The notes under the pieces were generated by a model. That model had not been told where the DNA came from. It saw only the letters and a list, made by a program, of their open reading frames with translations, and did not search any database. The position numbers and the translations under genes are program-made. From NCBI RefSeq assembly GCF_000503215.1, contig NZ_KI628539.1, forward strand, positions 496,001 to 560,000: a stretch of 64,000 bases of DNA. The letters are read 5' to 3'. Of the stretch, positions 34,651-42,866 are shown piece by piece (positions within the stretch are counted from its first letter, which is position 1; the number at the start of each line of letters is the position of its first letter). This DNA is from Pseudomonas canadensis. Lineage in GTDB: Bacteria; Pseudomonadota; Gammaproteobacteria; Pseudomonadales; Pseudomonadaceae.

Positions 34651-37242
34651 TTATATCCGAGTCTTCAGTGCATATAACATTTCGAGCGCTTTTCGCGGCG
34701 TCAAGTCATCCAGGTCAAGCTTTGCCAACTCATCCAGCACCGGGTGGGGCAGGCTAGCGAACATGTCGCTCTGATGTGGCGCAGCCGGTTTGCTGGAGGC
34801 TTTGGCAGGGCTGGCGACCACGGTTTCATGGGGCAGCGCCGTGGTTTCCAGGCGGCTGAGGTGTTCGCGGGCGCGGGTGATTACGTCATTCGGCACGCCC
34901 GCCAGTTGGGCCACGGCCAGGCCGTAACTCTGGCTGGCTGGCCCCGGCAGCACGTGGTGCAGGAACACGATGCGCTCGTTGTGCTCAGTAGCGTTCAGGT
35001 GCACGTTGGCCACCAGTGGTTCGCTTTCCGGCAGCACGGTCAGCTCGAAATAGTGCGTGGCAAACAGCGTGTAGGCACGCAGATGCGCCAGGCGTTCGGC
35101 TGCCGCCCAGGCCAGGGACAGGCCGTCGAAGGTGCTGGTGCCGCGGCCCACTTCGTCCATCAGCACCAGGCTGCGTTCGGTGGCGTTATGCAGGATGTTG
35201 GCGGTTTCGCTCATTTCCACCATAAAGGTCGAACGGCCACCGGCCAGGTCGTCGCTGGAGCCGATCCGGGTGAAAATGCGGTCCACCAGGGAAAGCTCGC
35301 AACTGGCCGCCGGCACAAAGCTGCCGATATGCGCCAACAGCACGATCAATGCCGTCTGGCGCATATAGGTGGATTTACCGCCCATGTTCGGACCGGTGAT
35401 CACCAGCATGCGGGTATCGTCGTCCAGCGACAGGTCGTTGGCGACGAACGGCGTGGTCAGCACCTGCTCTACGACCGGGTGGCGACCTTGCACGATGCGC
35501 ATGCATGGCTCGCTGACAAAGCGCGGGCAGTTCAGGTCAAGGTTCAGCGCGCGCTCGGCCAGGTTGCTCAGCACATCCAGCTCGGCCAGGGCGGCGGCGG
35601 TATCCTGCAGCGGTGCCAACTGGCTGATCAGGTCTTCCAGCAGGTTCTCATAGAGCATCTTTTCCCGCGCCAGGGCACGGCTCTTGGCCGACAGTGCCTT
35701 GTCTTCGAACTCTTTCAGCTCTGGGGTGATAAACCGCTCGGCGCCTTTCAGTGTCTGGCGACGTTGATAGTCGATCGGCGCCGACTCGGCCTGCTTGCTC
35801 GGCAATTCGATGAAATAGCCGTGCACGCGGTTGTAGCCGACTTTCAGGTTGGCCAGGCCGGTACGGGCTTTTTCGCGGGCTTCCAGGTCAATCAGGAATT
35901 GGCCGGCGTTTTCGCTCAGGGCTTGCAGCTCGTCCAGCTCGCTGTCGTAACCGGTCTTCAGAACGCCGCCGTCACGGATGATTGCTGGCGGGTTGTCGAT
36001 GATGGCTTTTTCCAGCAACGCCGCCAGTTCCGGGTAAGTACCGGCAGTGACCGCGAGCTGTTGCAGGTGCGGCGTGTCCAGTTCGGTCATCGCCGCTTGC
36101 AATTGTGGCAAGGCACCGAGGGCATCACGCAGGCGCGCCAAGTCACGCGGACGCGCGTTACGCAGGCCGATCCGTGCCAGGATGCGCTCGATATCGCCGA
36201 TTTCCTTCAGCTGTGGCTGCAGCTTTTCAAAGCGATAGCCGTCCAGCAGGCACGTAATAGAAGTCTGACGCGCCTGCAGCACACTCAAGTCGCGTAGCGG
36301 ACGATTCAACCAACGCGTCAGCAAGCGGCTGCCCATGGCGGTCTGGCAACGGTCGACCACTGATTGCAGAGTGTTGTCACGCCCGCCGGCCAGGTTGGTG
36401 TCCAGCTCCAGGTTGCGACGGCTCGCACCATCGAGTACCACGGTGTCGTCCAGACGCTCATGACGCAGGCTGCGCAAATGCGGCAGGGCGGTGCGCTGGG
36501 TTTCCTTGGCATAGCCCAGCAAGCAACCGGCGGCGCCGATGGCCAGGGTCAGGTTTTCGCAACCGAAGCCTTTAAGGTCTTGTACTGAGAACTGCTGGCA
36601 CAGACTTTTCAGCGCCGAGTCACGCTCGAAATCCCACGGCGCACGGCGCTTGGCCCCACGGCGTTTTTCCGCCGGCAGATCCTTCGGCCAATCGTCCGGG
36701 ATCAACAGCTCAACCGGGTTGATGCGCTCCAGCTCTGCCAGCAAGTTCTCCCAGCCCTTGATCTCCAGCACGCTGAAGTTGCCGCTGGTGATATCCAGCA
36801 CCGACAGGCCAAACAGACGCTCATCACCCAACACCGCCGCAATCAGGTTATCGCGACGCTCATCCAGCAGCGCCTCATCACTCACCGTCCCCGGCGTAAT
36901 AATGCGCACCACCTGACGTTCCACCGGCCCCTTGCTGGTGGCCGGGTCGCCGATCTGCTCACAGATCACCACCGACTCGCCCAGCTTCACCAGCTTGACC
37001 AAGTAACCTTCCAACGAATGGTAAGGAATCCCACACATCGGAATCGACTGCCCCGCCGACTGCCCACGCGCCGTCAGGGTGATATCCAGCAGCTTGGCGG
37101 CCTTCTTCGCGTCTTCGTAGAAGATCTCGTAGAAGTCGCCCATGCGGTAGAACATCAACTGATCAGGGTGCTGGTTCTTGAGGCGCCAGTACTGCTGCAT
37201 CATTGGGGTGTGGGAGGACAGGTCTGAAGTGGTTTTACTCAT
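34651..37242 (-). CDS. mutS: DNA mismatch repair protein MutS
   Basis: The 863-residue mismatch sensor has the N-terminal mismatch-binding domain with the Phe-x-Glu element (MGDFYEIF), connector, lever and clamp domains, and the C-terminal ABC-type ATPase with Walker A ITGPNMGGKSTYMRQ and signature/Walker B STFMVEMSETANIL and LMDEVGRGTST. The start MSKTTSDLSSHTPMM is chosen because the family begins about there; the frame extends 48 codons further upstream without family similarity. It is the left border of the tailocin insertion. Confidence 0.97.
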   Translation of the reverse strand: MSKTTSDLSSHTPMMQQYWRLKNQHPDQLMFYRMGDFYEIFYEDAKKAAKLLDITLTARGQSAGQSIPMCGIPYHSLEGYLVKLVKLGESVVICEQIGDPATSKGPVERQVVRIITPGTVSDEALLDERRDNLIAAVLGDERLFGLSVLDITSGNFSVLEIKGWENLLAELERINPVELLIPDDWPKDLPAEKRRGAKRRAPWDFERDSALKSLCQQFSVQDLKGFGCENLTLAIGAAGCLLGYAKETQRTALPHLRSLRHERLDDTVVLDGASRRNLELDTNLAGGRDNTLQSVVDRCQTAMGSRLLTRWLNRPLRDLSVLQARQTSITCLLDGYRFEKLQPQLKEIGDIERILARIGLRNARPRDLARLRDALGALPQLQAAMTELDTPHLQQLAVTAGTYPELAALLEKAIIDNPPAIIRDGGVLKTGYDSELDELQALSENAGQFLIDLEAREKARTGLANLKVGYNRVHGYFIELPSKQAESAPIDYQRRQTLKGAERFITPELKEFEDKALSAKSRALAREKMLYENLLEDLISQLAPLQDTAAALAELDVLSNLAERALNLDLNCPRFVSEPCMRIVQGRHPVVEQVLTTPFVANDLSLDDDTRMLVITGPNMGGKSTYMRQTALIVLLAHIGSFVPAASCELSLVDRIFTRIGSSDDLAGGRSTFMVEMSETANILHNATERSLVLMDEVGRGTSTFDGLSLAWAAAERLAHLRAYTLFATHYFELTVLPESEPLVANVHLNATEHNERIVFLHHVLPGPASQSYGLAVAQLAGVPNDVITRAREHLSRLETTALPHETVVASPAKASSKPAAPHQSDMFASLPHPVLDELAKLDLDDLTPRKALEMLYALKTRI

Positions 37243-37398
37243 TGGGTAGTAGGCAAATTCGTTGAAAGGAGTGGAGCAAAGGTGGGGCATTCCGCCCTGC
37301 GATTTTGCGATGGGCGCAAGGTTAACACGCGAGGTCTGCGGTTCGCAGTCCACATCACCACACTTAAAAGGGCCCAAGAAATGCATCGTTTATGCATA

Positions 37399-37420
37399 AA
37401 TAATGCAAATTAGCATTTGC
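37399..37420. promoter_or_regulatory. Repressor operator upstream of the tailocin repressor
   Basis: ATAATGCA-AATT-AGCATTTGC follows the same TGCA-N4-(T/A)GCA plan as the three sites at 38271-38344. Further partial AAATGCAT and TTATGCATAA boxes lie at 37379-37399. This suggests that the repressor controls its own transcription. Confidence 0.55.
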
Positions 37421-37452
37421 CAACCCCGAAATCTCCCGTCACTATCTGCGTT

Positions 37453-38187
37453 ATGCAAAAACGCAACGTTTCTATCGTCTTACGCGAACTGCTGGACCGC
37501 GACCGGATCTCCCCCACGGAGCTTCACCGGCGTACCGGCGTGCCTCAATCCACGCTGTCCCGGATCCTCAGCGGCAAGATCGTTGATCCGTCGGACAAGC
37601 ACATTTCCCGCATCGCCGAGTACTTCCGCGTGAGCACCGACCAACTGCGCGGGCGCGTGGCGGTGGGCGTTTCGCGGGAGGACGGGCGCGACCCGATGCA
37701 TTCGGAACTCAAGGATATAAGCCTGTGGGACGATGACACCCCCGTTAATGATGACGAGGTGTCGATCCCCTTTCTGCGTGAGGTTGAATTGGCTGCTGGA
37801 TCAGGAAGATTCGTCATCGAGGAAAGCGAGAAAGCCAGCCTGCGGTTCGGTAAGCGCAGCCTGCGGCATAACGGTGTGCAGTTCGACCAGGCCAAGTGCG
37901 TGACGGTACGCGGCAACAGCATGTTGCCGGTGCTGCGCGACGGCGCGACGGTCGGGGTGAATGCGGGCAAGAGTGGCATTGGTGACATCGTCGATGGTGA
38001 CTTGTATGCCATCAACCACAACGGCCAGCTGCGGGTGAAACAGCTCTACCGCCTGCCTTCCGGGATTCGCCTGCGCAGTTTCAATCGCGATGAGCACCCG
38101 GATGAGGACTACAGCTTCCAGGATATCCAGGATGAGCAAATCAGTATCCTGGGTCATGTGTTCTGGTGGGGTATGTACGCCCGTTAA
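37453..38187 (+). CDS. prtR: Tailocin repressor, PrtR/CI-like with S24 peptidase domain
   Basis: The 244-residue repressor has an XRE-type HTH (SPTELHRRTGVPQSTLSRIL, residues 20-40) and a LexA/CI-type self-cleavage domain. The Ala-Gly cleavage site is in VELAAGSG (115-116), the catalytic Ser156 in RGNSMLP and the general-base Lys196 in RVKQLYR. RecA filaments formed on DNA damage should trigger self-cleavage and derepress the tailocin; recA itself lies at the other end of the cluster. The start MQKRNVSIVLREL is chosen because an earlier Met would lie within the operator region. PrtR of P. aeruginosa pyocins is the named relative. Confidence 0.9.
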   Translation: MQKRNVSIVLRELLDRDRISPTELHRRTGVPQSTLSRILSGKIVDPSDKHISRIAEYFRVSTDQLRGRVAVGVSREDGRDPMHSELKDISLWDDDTPVNDDEVSIPFLREVELAAGSGRFVIEESEKASLRFGKRSLRHNGVQFDQAKCVTVRGNSMLPVLRDGATVGVNAGKSGIGDIVDGDLYAINHNGQLRVKQLYRLPSGIRLRSFNRDEHPDEDYSFQDIQDEQISILGHVFWWGMYAR

Positions 38188-38203
38188 CCTTCTTCTGTAA
38201 GAC

Positions 38204-38231
38204 AAAGCCCGCCAACGAGCGGGCTTTTTTT
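38204..38231 (+). terminator. Terminator after the repressor gene
   Basis: AAAGCCCGC-CAACGA-GCGGGCTTT followed by more T: a strong intrinsic terminator that separates the repressor transcript from the tailocin promoter. Confidence 0.88.
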
Positions 38232-38270
38232 CGCCTGGAAAAAACCACCAAACCCGCTGTCCACAAGGAC

Positions 38271-38292
38271 GCAAATGCATTGGTGCATTTGC
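38271..38292. promoter_or_regulatory. Tailocin operator 1
   Basis: GCAAATGCA-TTGG-TGCATTTGC is a perfect inverted repeat with 9-bp arms, the best member of a family of sites around the repressor gene. Confidence 0.75.
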
Positions 38293-38303
38293 ACGCTGAA
38301 AAT

Positions 38304-38321
38304 AAATGCATTTGTGCATTG
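38304..38321. promoter_or_regulatory. Tailocin operator 2
   Basis: AAATGCA-TTTG-TGCATTG repeats the operator pattern with one arm mismatch. Its right end touches the -35 box of the predicted promoter. Confidence 0.7.
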
Positions 38322-38347
38322 ACTGTATATGCATACATGCATATTCT
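38319..38347 (+). promoter_or_regulatory. Predicted tailocin promoter
   Basis: TTGACT (38319-38324), a 17-base spacer and TATTCT (38342-38347) form a sigma-70 type promoter overlapping operators 2 and 3, so repressor binding would block polymerase. The transcript would begin near 38354. Confidence 0.6.
38327..38344. promoter_or_regulatory. Tailocin operator 3
   Basis: ATATGCA-TACA-TGCATAT is a near-perfect palindrome on the same TGCA-N4-TGCA plan, lying between the -35 and -10 boxes. Confidence 0.65.
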
Positions 38348-38353
38348 TCATCT

Positions 38354-38783
38354 CAAGCCAGCCAACAAGGTCTGGTGGAGGCGGCAAGGATGCTGCCAGT
38401 CAACACAAGGAAGTCACGCAGCACCGGCAAGGACGCCATCCAAGCGATGGCAAGGACGCCAGCAACACCGGCAAGGACGCCGACGCTCTTTAGTTTCACC
38501 GCTTAACAAACAGGCAGCGATGAACCGGCCTTAACGGTTCAGAGGGTTGGCAACTGACCCGGGTGTGCAGCGTAAAGCACCAGAAGCAGTTATCCGGCAG
38601 ACAGGGATCGTGGTCGGAAAAACATCGAGGAAAGATCCGTACCGCGCCAGTCGCGCCGAAAGATCGAGTTTGGACCGCATTACTGAAAAGCCTGGGCAAC
38701 CGGGCTTTTTGGAATGCCTACCTACACATGGATTTACCCAAGAGCCGGCCCCGTGCCGGTAGTGCTCAGCCAGGAGGCGTGAC
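38354..38783 (+). ncRNA. Tailocin leader RNA with an array of RsmA/CsrA-type motifs
   Basis: No gene fits this roughly 430-base stretch. It contains CAAGGATG, CAAGGAAG and three CAAGGACG motifs at 38385, 38406, 38428, 38451 and 38472, spaced 21-23 bases apart. All match CANGGANG, the core bound by RsmA/RsmE/CsrA. The first lies in a strong hairpin (GGCGGC-AAGGAT-GCTGCC) with the motif as its hexaloop. The others can form short C-ANGGAN-G hairpins, although GCCATC-CAAGC-GATGGC between the third and fourth competes. A terminator follows before the holin. Function as leader or as a sponge RNA is inference. Confidence 0.5.
38686..38712 (+). terminator. Leader terminator upstream of the holin gene
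   Basis: AAAAGCCTGG-GCAA-CCGGGCTTTTT looks like an intrinsic terminator between the predicted promoter and the first tailocin gene, suggesting attenuation or antitermination. Confidence 0.65.
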
Positions 38784-39128
38784 ATGACAAACGAGCAGCA
38801 AGCGTTAGCGGAAATGCCTATCTGGCTGGTAATCGTACTGGCGCTGATCGGCGGTGTATCCGGCGAAATGTGGCGCGCCGATAAGGAGGGCGCCCGTGGT
38901 TGGTCGCTGATCCGGCGCCTGGCCCTGCGGTCCGGGGCGTGCATGGTCTGCGGGGTATCGGCATTGATGCTGTGCTACGCCGCCGGCATGTCGATCTGGA
39001 CCGCTGGCGCCATTGGTTGCCTGACCGCCATGGCCGGTGCGGACGTGGCCATCGGCCTTTATGAACGCTGGGCGGCCAAGCGCATCGGGGTCAACGAGGC
39101 CCCTACCTCTCGCCCGGATCAGCAGTAA
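38784..39128 (+). CDS. Phage-type holin
   Basis: The 114-residue protein has about three membrane helices (PIWLVIVLALIGGVSGEMW, ACMVCGVSALMLCYAAGM, IWTAGAIGCLTAMAGADVAI) and a charged C terminus, the profile of small tailocin and pyocin holins such as PA0614. It would open the inner membrane so that the endolysin at the far end of the operon reaches the wall and tailocins are released. GGAGG lies nine bases before the ATG. Confidence 0.85.
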   Translation: MTNEQQALAEMPIWLVIVLALIGGVSGEMWRADKEGARGWSLIRRLALRSGACMVCGVSALMLCYAAGMSIWTAGAIGCLTAMAGADVAIGLYERWAAKRIGVNEAPTSRPDQQ

Positions 39129-39149
39129 TCGCTGCAAGGATGCAAGCAG

Positions 39150-39665
39150 ATGACACTTCTCGAAAAACCTTCCCAGCTACCTGCGGCGATTGGGGACGCG
39201 CTAAAGAGCGCTTTCCCACAGCTGCACGTAGGCAATCACCAAGACTTTCCCGGAACAGGTGATAAAGCCGGCATTTTGATCAGCGTGGAGCGCAACGGTC
39301 CGGGCGTGCGCTCCCTTGCAGGGCGCAAGGCGCATGCCTTGTCGGTTTCACTCAAGGCCATGGTTGCTATCGGGTCGGCACCTTTTGATGCCTGCGACTT
39401 GGCCAGCCAATTGATGGATCTGACCCTGGATAACCGCTGGGGCCTCCCGCCTGATCAGTGCGACCTGCCTGCCGCCATTGTCGCAGCCCCTTCCGCGCCC
39501 ACCAGTGCAGAAACGGACTACGACACCTGGACGGTTTCCTTCACCCAAAACCTCTACCTCGGACCATTACTGCTCGAAGATCCTACAGGCAAGCCTTTAT
39601 TTGCCCGCACCTGGGAAGTCTCCGATATCAACGATCCGGATCAATATCGCCCCTTGCAGGAGTAA
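39150..39665 (+). CDS. Tailocin protein of unknown function (PA0615-like position)
   Basis: The 171-residue protein lies between holin and baseplate protein V, exactly where R-pyocin clusters carry PA0615. It has no recognisable catalytic motif. Segments such as SLAGRKAHALSVSLKAMVAIGSAPFDACDLASQL resemble phage tail-terminator or minor tail proteins, but that is a weak impression. It ends four bases before the gpV start, so it is part of the structural operon. Confidence 0.75.
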   Translation: MTLLEKPSQLPAAIGDALKSAFPQLHVGNHQDFPGTGDKAGILISVERNGPGVRSLAGRKAHALSVSLKAMVAIGSAPFDACDLASQLMDLTLDNRWGLPPDQCDLPAAIVAAPSAPTSAETDYDTWTVSFTQNLYLGPLLLEDPTGKPLFARTWEVSDINDPDQYRPLQE

Positions 39666-39668
39666 TCC

Positions 39669-40280
39669 ATGTTCGATGCATTGCTACGTATGCAACTGGG
39701 GCCGATTGTCGAGCGCCTGGCAGAAATGGAGGCTCAGTTGGAGGACCTGTATCGGCGCGCCGAAAGCTTCTGTCGGATTGGTGTATGCCAGGAAGTCGAC
39801 GCCGCGAGTAACACCTGCAAGGTCAGTCACGGCGACTTGCTCAGCCCGGCGATCCGGTTTTTCAACCCGAGCGCTGGGGCACAAACGGAAACACGCATTC
39901 CCTCTGTCGGCGAACACTGTCTGCTGCTCAATTATGGCGGCGGGGAAGGGGGGACACAGTCCGTAGCCTTATTCGGCCTCAACAGTAGTCTCTTTCCGCC
40001 TGTTTCTAGTGTTGCATCGCTGACACGGCGTCGCCATCAGGACGGCACCCAAAGCGACTACGACGACGCCAGTCACACCTTCAACTGGGTCAACGGTCCC
40101 ACCACGTTCAGCGGCTCCCGCGAGCAGGTCGACCTCAAAGTCGGTGCCGCCAGCCTGACCCTGAACGCCAAGAGCATCACCCTGCAACTCGGCGCCACCG
40201 GCGTGTTGCTGGATGCCGCCGGCGTGCATTTGAGCGGCCCGGTGGTGGATCACCAGGGCCGCGTGATCAGCAGCGCATAA
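39669..40280 (+). CDS. Baseplate assembly protein V (spike)
   Basis: The 203-residue protein matches the P2 gpV/Gp45-like baseplate spike family. An OB-fold part (ASNTCKVSHGDLLSPAIRFF, GEHCLLLNYGGGEG) is followed by a repetitive C-terminal beta-helix (LTLNAKSITLQLGATGVLLD, GVHLSGPVVDHQGRVI) that forms the membrane-piercing tip. It is the first baseplate gene, in the order V-W-J-I of P2 and R-pyocins. Confidence 0.9.
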   Translation: MFDALLRMQLGPIVERLAEMEAQLEDLYRRAESFCRIGVCQEVDAASNTCKVSHGDLLSPAIRFFNPSAGAQTETRIPSVGEHCLLLNYGGGEGGTQSVALFGLNSSLFPPVSSVASLTRRRHQDGTQSDYDDASHTFNWVNGPTTFSGSREQVDLKVGAASLTLNAKSITLQLGATGVLLDAAGVHLSGPVVDHQGRVISSA

Positions 40281-40289
40281 GGATTTGCC

Positions 40290-40622
40290 ATGATCGGAAT
40301 CGATAGGAACACCGGGGCAGCCGTCGATGACTGGCTGCAATTCGTGCAGCGCGCCACCCGAGCGCTGACCACCCCCGTCGGCACTCGGCAGAAACGCCCG
40401 TTGTACGGTTCGTTGATCCCACAACTGCTCGGCCAGAACCTGGGCGATGACCTGTTGATCCTCGCCCAAAGCCATGCCGCCCAGGCGTTTTACAACACGC
40501 AAAACGGCATCGCCGACTTCCAACCCCAGGTCATCGTCGCCACCCGGCAGGGCGCCGGGTTGTTGCTGCGTTTTGCGGGCACCTGGAAAAACCGCCAACA
40601 AACCTTCGAGGTCGTGACATGA
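40290..40622 (+). CDS. Baseplate wedge protein W (gp25-like)
   Basis: The 110-residue protein starts with MIGIDRNTGAAVDDWLQFVQ and has the RPLYGS(L)-type block (KRPLYGSLIPQLLGQNLGDD) typical of P2 gpW/T4 gp25, which helps nucleate sheath assembly at the baseplate. Its stop overlaps the gpJ start (ATGA). Confidence 0.9.
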   Translation: MIGIDRNTGAAVDDWLQFVQRATRALTTPVGTRQKRPLYGSLIPQLLGQNLGDDLLILAQSHAAQAFYNTQNGIADFQPQVIVATRQGAGLLLRFAGTWKNRQQTFEVVT

Positions 40623-41614
40623 GCATGTTGATCCCAGGCCAGAACCAACTGGCGGAACCGGCCATCATCACGGTCGATGAGTTTGAGCCTCTGCTGGCTG
40701 AGTTCAAGGCCTTCGTCGTCGATTACGTCGCCACCCGCGCGCCGCAAAGCGCCGCCAAACTCAAGGTCAGCCTCGACAATGAGAGCGAACTGCTGACCCT
40801 GGCCCTGGAAGCGTTTTGCGTGCGTCTGCAAACCCATGAGCGCAAGTACAACGCCCGCATCAAGCAGATGCTGGCGTGGTGGGCCACCGGCAGCAACCTG
40901 GACGCACGCCTGGCCGACATGGGCCTGGAGCGTCAAGTGCTCGATCCCGGCGACCCGGCGGCGTTCCCCCCCGTGCCGCCGATTCTAGAAAGCGACGACG
41001 ACGCGCGTCTGCGTTATTACCTGGCCCCCCACGCCCCGGCAGCGGGTTCGCGCATGCAGTATCGCCGTGAGGTGTTCACCCTCGGCGAGCGGCCATCGGT
41101 CAATGTGCAAAGCGCCACCCCCGGTGTGGTGACCGTCAGCTACACCTTTGACCCGGACGGCTACGCAGCCCAGGTCAAGGACGGCAACGGCCGGCGTACC
41201 GCCCCAGGCGAGGTGATGGTCACCGTGCTTTCCAGGGAGGGCGATGGCACGGCCTCCGCCGATTTGCTTGACGGCGTGCGGCGACATTTCGCACGGCCGG
41301 ATGTACGACCGGAGACTGATCTGGTCAGCGTCCAAAGCGCGCAGATTCAGCGCTACAAGATTCGCGTGGTAGCCAAGATCAACTCGGGTCCAGATTCAGG
41401 ACTGACCCAAGTCGCAGCGCAAAAACTGCTGCAAACCTACGCCGACTCCTGCCATCGCCTGGAAGGCCGTGTCGACCCCAGCTGGATCGACTACGCCATC
41501 CACAGCGCCGGCGCCGCGCAACTGCAGATCCTCGAACCGCTGGAGCCGATCATCAGCACGGCCTTCCAGGCTCCGTATTGCGCGGGTGTCGAGGTGGAGG
41601 TGCGTACGTTATGA
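40619..41614 (+). CDS. Baseplate protein J
   Basis: The 331-residue protein is of the P2 gpJ/Mu gp47/T4 gp6 family, the main wedge component at the edge of the baseplate. Family landmarks are the DERKYNARIKQM-like helix (HERKYNARIKQMLAWWATG), the DDDARLRYYLAP block and the GEVMVTVLSREGDG beta segment. It overlaps both neighbours by four bases. Confidence 0.92.
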   Translation: MSMLIPGQNQLAEPAIITVDEFEPLLAEFKAFVVDYVATRAPQSAAKLKVSLDNESELLTLALEAFCVRLQTHERKYNARIKQMLAWWATGSNLDARLADMGLERQVLDPGDPAAFPPVPPILESDDDARLRYYLAPHAPAAGSRMQYRREVFTLGERPSVNVQSATPGVVTVSYTFDPDGYAAQVKDGNGRRTAPGEVMVTVLSREGDGTASADLLDGVRRHFARPDVRPETDLVSVQSAQIQRYKIRVVAKINSGPDSGLTQVAAQKLLQTYADSCHRLEGRVDPSWIDYAIHSAGAAQLQILEPLEPIISTAFQAPYCAGVEVEVRTL

Positions 41615-42249
41615 GTGCGCCTAAAGCGAGCCTGTTGCCGGCCAATAGCTCCCCGCTGGAAAAAGCTCTGGACCTCGGGTTTGGCAAGCTGCTGGACCGA
41701 GTAAGTCCGCCGTTTTCGGCCTTGATGAATCCGCTGCAAACGCCCACCGCGTTTCTTCCATATCTGGCCGCCGACCGTGGCGTCAGTGAATGGGATGCTG
41801 ACGCCAGTGAGGCAGAAAAACGCCTGACCGTGGCGTTGTCCTGGCAGATACAGCGCCAGGCCGGGACACCGAAGGCGCTGAGTCATGCGGTGGAGTCATT
41901 GGGTTTCACCCCCAACATTAGCGCCTGGTATCAGCAACGGCCCTTGGGCGTGCCTTACACCTTTGACGTGCAGGCGATCATCGGGCGCAGTTGGTCCAGC
42001 GGTGACCACAACCGGCTGATCCGCCGCATCAATGCCGCGCAAAGTGAACGGGACCTGGCAACGATTACCATCGTTCTCGAAACCCAAGGGCACCTTGCAT
42101 TTACTCAAGTCGCACATGCTTCGCTGAGTGATGCTGAGTTGTCTCTAACCAGTGCACTACCAGAGTTGGCGTTGGCTGCTCGGCTTAACAGTGTCGGGAC
42201 TACCTGTCACTACACCATTAACGACTACGACCTCAGGGCGCAGCCATGA
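41611..42249 (+). CDS. Baseplate/tail protein I
   Basis: The 212-residue protein is of the P2 gpI family, which links the wedge to the tail fibre. LPYLAADRGVSEWDADASE, QIQRQAGTPKALSHAVESLG and the central domain are recognisable. It starts within the gpJ stop (ATGA) and ends within the gpH start (ATGA). The last third, after residue 155, looks less conserved. Confidence 0.9.
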   Translation: MSAPKASLLPANSSPLEKALDLGFGKLLDRVSPPFSALMNPLQTPTAFLPYLAADRGVSEWDADASEAEKRLTVALSWQIQRQAGTPKALSHAVESLGFTPNISAWYQQRPLGVPYTFDVQAIIGRSWSSGDHNRLIRRINAAQSERDLATITIVLETQGHLAFTQVAHASLSDAELSLTSALPELALAARLNSVGTTCHYTINDYDLRAQP

Positions 42250-42776
42250 CAGATGACATTACGCGCCTGGTGCGCTTCACCTCCAAGGGTTTGGATGAAG
42301 TGCTGCAGGCGAAGAACCAAGGCTTGAAAGGTGAAATCACCCACATCGGCGCCGGTACCGGCCGCTACCACCCTGACGGCTCGGAAATAGCCTTGCGCGA
42401 TGAGCGCCAGCGGGTCGCCATTGTGGATTACGAGGACCTCGGCAATCGTCAGCTCAGGATGGCTGCGCTGTTCGATGGCGAGGGTGAGTATGAAATTGGC
42501 GAGTTCGGTTTTTATCTCGCCAGTGGGACCTTGCTGGCAGTGTATTCCGTGGCTGGCAAGTTGCTGACGTATAAAGCGGCGGCGGCGCGGGTGCTGCAAA
42601 AGTTCACGCTGGATATTGCGCCGTTGCCGGCGGACAGCGTGACGATTGTGGTGGGTGACGAGAATTTGAATATCCTTATCGCTGAAGAATTGGCCGCAGT
42701 GGCGACTGCCAATATAGATAATATGGCTCGTCATCTCGGTGTTTTATTTCGCGTCATAACACTTGAGTTCAAATAG
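42246..42776 (+). CDS. Tail fibre N-terminal (baseplate-attachment) protein
   Basis: The 176-residue protein corresponds to only the N-terminal, baseplate-binding part of a gpH-like tail fibre (LVRFTSKGLDEVLQAKNQGL, THIGAGTGRYHPDGSE). R-pyocin fibres are several hundred residues long and carry the receptor-binding shaft and foot in the same chain. Here the chain ends after NIDNMARHLGVLFRVITLEFK, and a separate protein follows after 90 bases of AT-rich sequence. No frameshift remnant of a longer fibre is visible between them. Confidence 0.8.
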   Translation: MTDDITRLVRFTSKGLDEVLQAKNQGLKGEITHIGAGTGRYHPDGSEIALRDERQRVAIVDYEDLGNRQLRMAALFDGEGEYEIGEFGFYLASGTLLAVYSVAGKLLTYKAAAARVLQKFTLDIAPLPADSVTIVVGDENLNILIAEELAAVATANIDNMARHLGVLFRVITLEFK

Positions 42777-42866
42777 TTTTACAGGCTTGTTTAGTGATGG
42801 AGTGACGTGGTCGTGGTTCTCTGTATTGATTGAATAGTCTAAAAACGAGTTTAAGGAGTAAGTGCT

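Noticed and set aside
38250..38490. CRISPR array suggested by short repeats
   Set aside because: The repeats are 12 bases or palindromic operators with spacers of about 10 bases, and there are no cas genes.
38329..38493. A 54-codon frame with repeated Gly-Lys-Asp-Ala in the tailocin leader
   Set aside because: Its ATG lies upstream of the predicted transcription start and inside operator 3, has no ribosome-binding site, and one of the GGCAAGGACGCC repeats is in another frame, so the repeats are better explained at the RNA level.
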